A stretch of DNA of 21,450 bases from Candidatus Woesearchaeota archaeon (lineage in GTDB: Archaea > Nanobdellota > Nanobdellia > Woesearchaeales > WJKR01): the NCBI GenBank assembly GCA_014729015.1, contig WJKR01000066.1, forward strand, positions 1 through 21,450. Direction: 5' to 3'. The stretch's first letter is position 1, and every line of letters starts with the position of its first letter. Position numbers and translations under genes: made by a program. The notes under the pieces were generated by a model. The model was not told the origin of the DNA. It worked only from the letters and a program-made list of their open reading frames with translations, and did not search any database. Shown here piece by piece: positions 13,544-18,717 of the stretch.

Positions 13544-13900
13544 TTATCCGAGTATCTTGATTTTCTGCGCTTTCGGGTTCTTGCTCATGAGCTCATCGAT
13601 GCTCATCGCCTTGCCGTGCGAGGTAATCTTCTGCTTGGCTTCTTCCGAGAAGTCTAGCGCTGCGACGTTGACCTCGCGCTTGAGCTCGCCGACGCCGAGG
13701 ACCTTGCCTGGCACGATCACCGTCTCGCCGTCCTTGGCGTGCTGCTGGATCTTGAACACGTTCACCACCCGCCGCTGCCTGGTCGGCTTCTCCAACTCCG
13801 TCGCGATCCGCTTCCACAGCTTGACGTCTTGCTCGATGCTCAGCTGCTTGAGCGCTCGGATGAGCCGTGCCAGCGAGTCGTGCTTGTTGTTCGTTGCCAT
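13544..13900 (-). CDS. rpl18e: 50S ribosomal protein L18e (eL18)
   Basis: Archaeal/eukaryotic large-subunit protein, 118 residues. HDSLARLIRALKQLS, NVFKIQQHAKDGETVIVPGKVLGVGEL and the Ser/Ala-rich block with VNVAALDFSEEAKQKI match the eL18/L15e-type fold. The start is the ATG at 13900 because GAGGAGG lies about 6 nt upstream; a longer frame to 13960 would run back into the tRNA gene. It follows tRNA-Leu by 28 nt, and the promoterless gap suggests that tRNA and mRNA come from one precursor. Confidence 0.95.
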   Translation of the reverse strand: MATNNKHDSLARLIRALKQLSIEQDVKLWKRIATELEKPTRQRRVVNVFKIQQHAKDGETVIVPGKVLGVGELKREVNVAALDFSEEAKQKITSHGKAMSIDELMSKNPKAQKIKILG

Positions 13901-13928
13901 TGCCGTCCTCCTCTGAGTGACTGGGTAT

Positions 13929-14013
13929 GCGGGGGACGCGATTCGAACGCGCGCACCCACTAAGGGACTAGCCCCTCAAGCTAGCGCATTTGACCAGGCT
14001 CTGCCACCCCCGC
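13929..14013 (-). tRNA. tRNA-Leu (anticodon GAG)
   Basis: An 85-nt cloverleaf. The acceptor stem GCGGGGG (14013-14007) pairs with CCCCCGC (13935-13929). The anticodon arm is CTAGC-TTGAGGG-GCTAG, giving anticodon GAG (13977-13975) for CUC/CUU codons. A long variable arm with a CCC/GGG stem is the class II feature of leucine tRNAs, and the T loop is TTCGAAT. CCA is not encoded and no intron is seen. It sits inside the ribosomal protein operon between rpoD and rpl18e, a position also known in other archaea, and is probably cut from the polycistronic transcript. Confidence 0.95.
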
Positions 14014-14017
14014 GTGT

Positions 14018-14806
14018 TTATGCCTCCTTGACGAGCGCTTTGACCTCGTCGAGTTTCTGGTCGAGGATGGTCATCGCTTCGTCAACGATTGCTTTGGGCT
14101 CGAGCTGCTCCCAGCTCTCGATGAAGAGCGCGTAGTCGTCCTTGTAGTCAAGCGTGATGCTGCCTTCGTCGGCTTCTGCGATGATCGCTTCGTGCACGTC
14201 GTAGAAGGGTAGTGCTTTCTCGTCGATGCTGAGCTTCTTGCTCTTGTATTGCAGCACGTCGGGGTACTTGCTCGCGAGCTCTTTCGCGCGCTTCGGCTGC
14301 TGCTTGATTTTGAGGTGCGGGTATTCCTTGTAGTGCGCTAGGCAGGGATTCCATTTGGCATGCTCCTCGCCTCGTCCCATGATCGCGGTGGCTTCGAGCT
14401 CTAGTTCTTGCCCCTCGAGGAGCTTGACGATGGGCGTCTTGCCGTGGTTCGGCGTTGCTTTGGGGTCCTTGCTCTTGAGGTGTTCTGCGTAGACGGTCTT
14501 CGGCCCTGTCGCTTTGAGCGTGAAGGTCACGTGGTGCTTCGCCGACTCCGCCGCTGCGAACTTCGCGTCTTCTGGGAGGGGCTCGTAGCTCTTCAGGTCG
14601 GTCTTGATGCTGAGCATGCCGAGCCGGTGCGCGATGATCTCGTCGTACAGCGCCGAGCTGTTCTTTCTGAACTCGACGTCTTCTATGGCGAGGACGGGCA
14701 CTTCGGTCATCATGGTCCTGCGCAGCGCGTTCATGTACGCCGGGCTGACGCCGGTGATTCTGAGGATGAGCTTGTCCTTGTGTTTTTTGAGCAGTTTGAC
14801 GTCCAT
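14018..14806 (-). CDS. rpoD: DNA-directed RNA polymerase subunit D (RpoD/Rpb3 homologue)
   Basis: Assembly-platform subunit of archaeal RNA polymerase, 262 residues. The dimerisation motif is seen in LRITGVSPAYMNALRRTMMTEVPVLAIEDV, followed by YDEIIAHRLGMLSIKTD. ATAIMGRGEEHAKWNPC is the conserved block before the C-terminal dimerisation part. The cysteines that bind an iron-sulphur or zinc site in some archaeal RpoD proteins are absent; only one Cys is present. It lies between rps11 (3 nt away) and the tRNA-Leu gene (4 nt away), cotranscribed with both. Confidence 0.96.
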   Translation of the reverse strand: MDVKLLKKHKDKLILRITGVSPAYMNALRRTMMTEVPVLAIEDVEFRKNSSALYDEIIAHRLGMLSIKTDLKSYEPLPEDAKFAAAESAKHHVTFTLKATGPKTVYAEHLKSKDPKATPNHGKTPIVKLLEGQELELEATAIMGRGEEHAKWNPCLAHYKEYPHLKIKQQPKRAKELASKYPDVLQYKSKKLSIDEKALPFYDVHEAIIAEADEGSITLDYKDDYALFIESWEQLEPKAIVDEAMTILDQKLDEVKALVKEA

Positions 14807-14809
14807 GGT

Positions 14810-15247
14810 TCACACTCTCCTTCCTCTTCTCCCTCCTTTCTTCCTGCAGCCGCCGTGCGGGTGCGGGGTGACATCTTCGATGAGCCCGATGCGGAGCCCT
14901 CGTCGTGCGAGTGCGCGCACCGCTGCTTGCGCGCCTGGTCCTGGCGTCATGGGGCCGTTGTGGCCTCCCGGCGCCCTGATGCGGACGTGGATGGCGTTGA
15001 TGCCTTTCTCCCTGACGATGCTCGCGACCTTGTTGGCGCAGGCCATCGCCGTCGTGGGCGAGCTTTCCATGCGGTCGCTCTTGACCATCTGCCCGCCGCT
15101 CGCCGTGGCGATCGTTTCCGAGCCGGTGATGTCCGTGACGTGGATGATCGTGTTGTTGTAGGAGGCGTAGATGTTCGCGACGCCCCATTTGAACCTGCTG
15201 CTCGGTTTTGCGTGTCGTGGTGCGGGCGCTCTGGGTGCGGGGCTCAT
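14810..15247 (-). CDS. rps11: 30S ribosomal protein S11 (uS11)
   Basis: Platform protein of the small subunit, 145 residues. WGVANIYASYNNTIIHVTDITG, ATASGGQMVKSDR, GGHNGPMTPGPGAQAAVRALAR and the end IEDVTPHPHGGCRKKGGRRGRRV are all hallmarks. It has a short proline/alanine-rich N-terminal extension (MSPAPRAPAPRHAKPSSR). The start ATG overlaps the rps4 stop (ATGA at 15244-15247), so translation is coupled. Confidence 0.97.
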   Translation of the reverse strand: MSPAPRAPAPRHAKPSSRFKWGVANIYASYNNTIIHVTDITGSETIATASGGQMVKSDRMESSPTTAMACANKVASIVREKGINAIHVRIRAPGGHNGPMTPGPGAQAAVRALARRGLRIGLIEDVTPHPHGGCRKKGGRRGRRV

Positions 15248-15990
15248 TTTCCTTCCTCCTTCTTCGCTGCTTCTTTGACCGCTTGCTCGTGGTCTGCGGC
15301 CACGGTGTCCGCTTCCGTTGTTTCGATTGCTTCGGCGACTTTTTTCTTGGTGCCGTCTTGTTCCTCGATTTTTTGCTCGATTGGCTTGTCCGCTTCCTTT
15401 GTTTTTTCAGTTTTGGTGGTTGGTGCGGGCTCTTCGGCTTTCTCTTTGTTCGTCTTCGGCGGTTCCTTGCTGGCTTGCTGCGCTGCTCGTTCAGGGTGGT
15501 CTTCGCTGGTGAGGTTGCTGCTGGTGATGAATGCGATCGTGTCTTCCTCGCTGGTCGGGACGAGGTAGCTTGGGGTCGTCATCTTCTTGTCGTTGACCGT
15601 GATGTGTCCGTGCGTGATGAATTGTCGTGCTTGTTTCGGGTTTTTGGCGAGCTCTTTCTTGACGAGGAGTGTTTGCAGCCTGCGGTCGAGGAGTTGTTCG
15701 GTGGTGAGTCCGAGGATGTCGTCCGCTGTCGCGTCGTTGCCGGCGAGGCCGTATTTCTGGAGCTTGGTGAAGAGTTGCTGCAGCTCTCTCTCTGCTTGCT
15801 TGCCCGTCGTTGCGATGAGCCGTTTGAGGTTGTCTTTGTAGTTGGTCAGGGCGCTTTCCGCTTTCCACAGCTCTTTCTTGTTCGTCAGGCCGTAGTCTTG
15901 GAGGAGTTTCTTTTCTCGTTCGATGCGTTCCTTGTTCCATGGGTGCCGTGGCCCTTGGTACTTGCTTCTGGTCTTGCGTGGGTCGCCCAT
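15244..15990 (-). CDS. rps4: 30S ribosomal protein S4 (uS4) with long charged C-terminal extension
   Basis: Primary 16S rRNA-binding protein. MGDPRKTRSKYQGPRHPW is the archaeal start, and the S4 RNA-binding domain (about 103-155) includes RRLQTLLVKKELAKNPKQARQFI and HGHITVNDKKM. Archaeal S4 is usually 165-185 residues; this one is 248. The extra 85-90 residues from about 158 are low complexity, rich in Glu, Lys, Ala and Thr (for example EKAEEPAP and VKEAAKKEEGK), and probably disordered. The bases of the extension stay in frame and it runs to the overlap with rps11, so it is not a frameshift artefact. Confidence 0.95.
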   Translation of the reverse strand: MGDPRKTRSKYQGPRHPWNKERIEREKKLLQDYGLTNKKELWKAESALTNYKDNLKRLIATTGKQAERELQQLFTKLQKYGLAGNDATADDILGLTTEQLLDRRLQTLLVKKELAKNPKQARQFITHGHITVNDKKMTTPSYLVPTSEEDTIAFITSSNLTSEDHPERAAQQASKEPPKTNKEKAEEPAPTTKTEKTKEADKPIEQKIEEQDGTKKKVAEAIETTEADTVAADHEQAVKEAAKKEEGK

Positions 15991-15997
15991 TGTTGGT

Positions 15998-16447
15998 TCA
16001 CTTCTTTCGCTTCACGCTGAGTCGCTTGCCTTTTTGCCGTCGGAAGTTGTTCTTGGTGCGTTGTCCTCTCACCGGTAGTTTTGCTTGGTGGCGGAGTCCT
16101 TTGTAGCTCTTGGTCTTCTTCATGCGTTTGATGTCGTTGTCTTGTGAGAAGTCGAGGTCTGCGTGGAGGAGGTGGTTGTCTTCTCCTGTTTCTGGGTCTT
16201 TCCTTCGGTTGAGCATCCATTCCGGGCAGTCGTATTTCTTTGGGTGGGTGATGATGTCGTTCAGCTTTTCTGCTTCGCTGTCTAGGAGGTCTCCTGCTTT
16301 CTTGGTCTTGTCAATGCCTGCTTGTGCGAGTGCCATGTTGGCGAACATGATGCTGACTCCTTTGATTTTTTTGAGGGCGTAGAGGATGTGTTTCTTGCCG
16401 TCGATGTCTGTGTTCGCGATGCGGATGATGTGTTTGAATTCTGCCAT
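15998..16447 (-). CDS. rps13: 30S ribosomal protein S13 (uS13)
   Basis: Head protein of the small subunit, 149 residues, first gene of the operon. FKHIIRIANTDIDGKKHILYALKKIKG is the archaeal N-terminus, and YKGLRHQAKLPVRGQRTKNNFRR is the conserved C-terminal block that contacts tRNA and S19. The start ATG at 16447 matches family length. A TATA box at 16549-16556 would give a leader of about 80 nt, longer than for most genes here. rps4 follows after 7 nt. Confidence 0.97.
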   Translation of the reverse strand: MAEFKHIIRIANTDIDGKKHILYALKKIKGVSIMFANMALAQAGIDKTKKAGDLLDSEAEKLNDIITHPKKYDCPEWMLNRRKDPETGEDNHLLHADLDFSQDNDIKRMKKTKSYKGLRHQAKLPVRGQRTKNNFRRQKGKRLSVKRKK

Positions 16448-16548
16448 TTTGGGTCTTGTCGTGGTTTGTTAAGCTTTGTTGAGAAGTCCTTGTTCGGAGC
16501 CCTCAACGCTGTCCACTCGGGCTTGCGGTGGGGTGGAAACAGGTGGGG

Positions 16549-16556
16549 TTTATAAA
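16549..16556 (-). promoter_or_regulatory. TATA box of the ribosomal protein operon
   Basis: TTTATAAA, palindromic, centred about 105 nt before the rps13 ATG. It predicts an 80-nt leader, long by the standard of this window, which leaves room for control of the operon by a leader structure; no structure was demonstrated. Confidence 0.45.
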
Positions 16557-16638
16557 GGTGTTGGTTCTTTGGGGATGTTTTTTTTGTCTGGTGTGGGGTG
16601 TTGTGAAGGCTGTTTCTTTTTAAATGAAATAACAAATT

Positions 16639-16647
16639 ATTTATATG
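16639..16647 (+). promoter_or_regulatory. TATA box of the Ada-like zinc-motif gene
   Basis: TATTTATAT, with a predicted transcript start near 16670. The leader of about 25 nt contains GAGGGA shortly before the ATG at 16695, so this gene has a Shine-Dalgarno start rather than a leaderless one. Confidence 0.5.
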
Positions 16648-16694
16648 CAGTCCAGTTTCTATCACTACTTATTGATGATAACAAGAGGGATAGT

Positions 16695-17036
16695 ATGGTT
16701 TCCGAAGCAAAACTCATCCGCGCCTTCCGCAAAGTCAAATCAGACGTCGTCAAATTGCAACGGCAAGTCATCGAGCTCAACCAAGGGCAGAAAGAGCTCC
16801 TGGACAAGGCGGCACAAGCCAAGACCAAGCGAACGAAGAAGCCGGCAGCGCCGAAGACCGTCGTGGTCACCAAGACCGCACGGAAGAAGACCGAGTACGT
16901 CGCGTCAAAGGACGGCGAGAAGTACCACATCCGCAGCTGCCCGTTCGCCAAGAACATCAAGCGCGGCCACCGCGTCATCTACAAGTCGAAAGTCAAGGCC
17001 CTGAGCGACGGGTACAAGCCGTGCTCGTGCGTCTAA
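16695..17036 (+). CDS. Coiled-coil protein with C-terminal Ada-like Cys/His metal-site motif
   Basis: A 113-residue protein. Residues 1-45 are a charged amphipathic helix, likely coiled coil (KLIRAFRKVKSDVVKLQRQV). A Lys/Ala/Pro linker follows (46-66). The C-terminal 45 residues carry YVASKDGEKYHIRSCPFAKN, then RVIYKSKVKALSDGYKPCSC. This pattern (YxxS.....YH...C.FA......R..Y.S...A...GY.PC..C-like) resembles the Ada-type metal-binding fold; H78, C82, C110 and C112 are the likely ligands. The role is unknown. I start at 16695, where GAGGGA sits at ribosome-binding distance, because an upstream frame crosses the promoter. A run of nine T follows the stop. Confidence 0.65.
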   Translation: MVSEAKLIRAFRKVKSDVVKLQRQVIELNQGQKELLDKAAQAKTKRTKKPAAPKTVVVTKTARKKTEYVASKDGEKYHIRSCPFAKNIKRGHRVIYKSKVKALSDGYKPCSCV

Positions 17037-17041
17037 ACAAC

Positions 17042-17050
17042 TTTTTTTTT
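17042..17050 (+). terminator. T-run terminator after the Ada-like gene
   Basis: Nine consecutive T residues five bases after the stop codon, just before the TATA box of the next gene. Confidence 0.55.
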
Positions 17051-17059
17051 ACCACCAAG

Positions 17060-17068
17060 TTTTTATAT
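17060..17068 (+). promoter_or_regulatory. TATA box of the one-anchor surface protein gene
   Basis: TTTTTATAT (17060-17067 core) centred about 30 nt before the GTG at 17095, supporting that unusual start codon. Confidence 0.5.
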
Positions 17069-17094
17069 GAGCTGTTGTTCTGTAGTCAGCAGAG

Positions 17095-17904
17095 GTGGGT
17101 GTAATCAACAAGCCAGTACTCTCAATCACACTCTTCTTATTCCTTCTGACAATAGTGGGCGCAGAGGTGCCGGCAGATTACGCTTATCCGCAGATAGCGG
17201 AGAAACCGCTCATCGTCGTCCCAGGCGAGCCGGTCACCGTGGAACTGTACAACGGCGGCCACGAGGTCTGGACCGACCTCTCCGTCGTCGTCGCGGAGAC
17301 AGGGATGACCTGGTACCGCGACCTGCTAGAGCCCGAATCGCTCGGCACGGTCGAGGTGGACGTGCCCTTCGCCTACCTATTGGACAACGACGCACTGCAG
17401 GTCTCGCTCTACTATCAAGGAGAACTCCTGGAATCACGGTCCTTGCCCGTGGCGCTGCAATGGCCGAAGCAATCATTGTTCGTGGACCCCCACGGCCCGT
17501 CAGGACCCGAGTTCATCGTACTGGTGGACGCGAACCAATTTGCTGCGGTGCCGCAAGGCATCCAGGTCGAGGCGGCCCTGCTCGAGAACGACGAGGTGAC
17601 GTACTTCGACTTCTACGGCCCGTTCTACCTGTCCGCCGACGAACGGCTCGTGTGGCGCACGCCCGTGCCCGAACGGTACATGCAACGAGGAGACTTCATG
17701 GTGCGAGGCACGTTCTACGAAGGGCAACGCTTCCTAGCGGAGACGACGTCCTCGTTCCATTACGGCAAGGAATCATTGTGCTCCATGGGACCGCTGCTCA
17801 TCGTCGTGCTGTCCCTGGTGCTGTTGGCGTTGATCTACGTCATCGTGGACATGGCCTTCTACAAACGCTCATTGCCTGATTCACTGCTCCGTTTTAAAGA
17901 GTAG
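17095..17904 (+). CDS. Secreted-side protein with signal peptide and C-terminal membrane anchor
   Basis: A 269-residue protein without a recognised family. A signal peptide (KPVLSITLFLFLLTIVGAE, ending about residue 23) is followed by about 215 soluble residues of beta-strand character, rich in V, L, E, Y and P, with no cysteines until the C-terminal part. This looks like two immunoglobulin-like or CARDB-like extracellular domains (for example VVPGEPVTVELYNGGHEVWTDLSV, the usual CARDB opening). A single helix (about 227-250, LLIVVLSLVLLALIYVIV) anchors it, with a short basic tail inside. The GTG start is supported by the TATA box 30 nt upstream and GAGGTG next to it. It is G/C-rich at third positions, unlike the giant gene downstream. 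Confidence 0.6.
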   Translation: MGVINKPVLSITLFLFLLTIVGAEVPADYAYPQIAEKPLIVVPGEPVTVELYNGGHEVWTDLSVVVAETGMTWYRDLLEPESLGTVEVDVPFAYLLDNDALQVSLYYQGELLESRSLPVALQWPKQSLFVDPHGPSGPEFIVLVDANQFAAVPQGIQVEAALLENDEVTYFDFYGPFYLSADERLVWRTPVPERYMQRGDFMVRGTFYEGQRFLAETTSSFHYGKESLCSMGPLLIVVLSLVLLALIYVIVDMAFYKRSLPDSLLRFKE

Positions 17905-17912
17905 TCGTAACG

Positions 17913-17920
17913 CATAAATA
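17913..17920 (+). promoter_or_regulatory. TATA box of the KsgA/Dim1-like gene
   Basis: CATAAATA centred about 27 nt before the ATG at 17943, so the message should be leaderless. Confidence 0.5.
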
Positions 17921-17942
17921 GGAGCGCCAAGTTGTTGATTAT

Positions 17943-18674
17943 ATGGTCGGGGTGGCGCAGCAATCGTTCTTAGTGGACACCAAATGGCTGTCCAAGGTCG
18001 TGGCATTAGCCGAGCCGTCGCGGCATGAAGTGTTCTTCATCGTCGGCGGCGGCGACGGGCTCGTGGCGAGCACGCTGGGCAAGGCTGCGCGCATCGTCAC
18101 GGTCGAGCCTGACGAGAGCGTCGCGAATTATCTGTATTCATTAGAATTGTTCCGGAACATGGTCATCCACGCCGAGCCGCGCCTCGTGCTGGCGGACATC
18201 CCGTTCGACAAGCTGGTGTGCCTGCAGCCCGAGCACTTGCACGAGGGGTTCCTATCATCTCTATTACGCGTCCCTTTCTCTCAGGCGGTCATGGTCATGC
18301 CTGACGAGCTGCTAAAGTCGTTCCGCACCAGGGACATGCTCGGAACGTTGTTGCGCGCCGCGTACGACGTGGACGTCGTGCAGTCCGTGCCCAAGAACGC
18401 TTTCTGTCCCGCGTTGCCCTGCGCTTCCTCGCTGGTGAGCGTGGTGCCGACGGGGAGGCGGGACCCGGTGGCCGCTTCTCTCCGGTTGCTGATGCAGGAG
18501 GCGGGCACGATGCGCGGGTTGCTGACCCGTAGTTGCAGGGAATTCTTCGATTACACCTTGGTGGATGCGCAAGAAGCGGTCAGGATGCTGCCTGCCGCGT
18601 TGTTGAAGAAGCGATTCTGGGAGTTGTCTGAAGACGAGTTCAAGGAAGTGCATGATTGGCTGAAATTGGGCTGA
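17943..18674 (+). CDS. Degenerate KsgA/Dim1-family rRNA adenine dimethyltransferase homologue
   Basis: A 243-residue protein with the layout of KsgA/Dim1, which dimethylates two adenines near the 3' end of 16S rRNA. Matching blocks: QQSFLVDTKWLSKVV (usual QNFLxD start), IVGGGDG (35-39, the SAM loop, but with Ile at the position of the conserved Glu), VTVEPDESV (E55), FDKLV-C-LQPE (90-97) at the place of the catalytic NLPY motif, VPKNAFCPALPCASSLV (about 139-155, usual VP..AF.P.P.V.SA.V), and a C-terminal helical domain with KRFWELSEDEF. SAM-binding glycines survive, but the catalytic NLPY is lost, so methylation is unlikely. It may keep a ribosome-binding role. Leaderless start. Confidence 0.72.
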   Translation: MVGVAQQSFLVDTKWLSKVVALAEPSRHEVFFIVGGGDGLVASTLGKAARIVTVEPDESVANYLYSLELFRNMVIHAEPRLVLADIPFDKLVCLQPEHLHEGFLSSLLRVPFSQAVMVMPDELLKSFRTRDMLGTLLRAAYDVDVVQSVPKNAFCPALPCASSLVSVVPTGRRDPVAASLRLLMQEAGTMRGLLTRSCREFFDYTLVDAQEAVRMLPAALLKKRFWELSEDEFKEVHDWLKLG

Positions 18675-18685
18675 AAAAAGCGAAG

Positions 18686-18695
18686 TTTTTTAAAC
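18686..18695 (+). promoter_or_regulatory. TATA box of the giant cysteine-rich gene
   Basis: TTTTTTAAAC centred about 27 nt before the ATG at 18718, the usual leaderless spacing. An AAAGGA element also lies just before the ATG. Confidence 0.45.
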
Positions 18696-18717
18696 GAGTT
18701 TCTTCCAAAAAAGGATT

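Noticed and set aside
13901..13960. Longer L18e start at 13960
   Set aside because: It would translate part of the tRNA-Leu gene; the ATG at 13900 has GAGGAGG just before it and matches family length.
14148..15568. Long frames of 346 and 386 aa over rpoD, rps11 and rps4
   Set aside because: They overlap three certain ribosomal and polymerase genes in other frames, and their His/Arg- or Val/Asp-rich composition is typical of shadows in GC-rich DNA.
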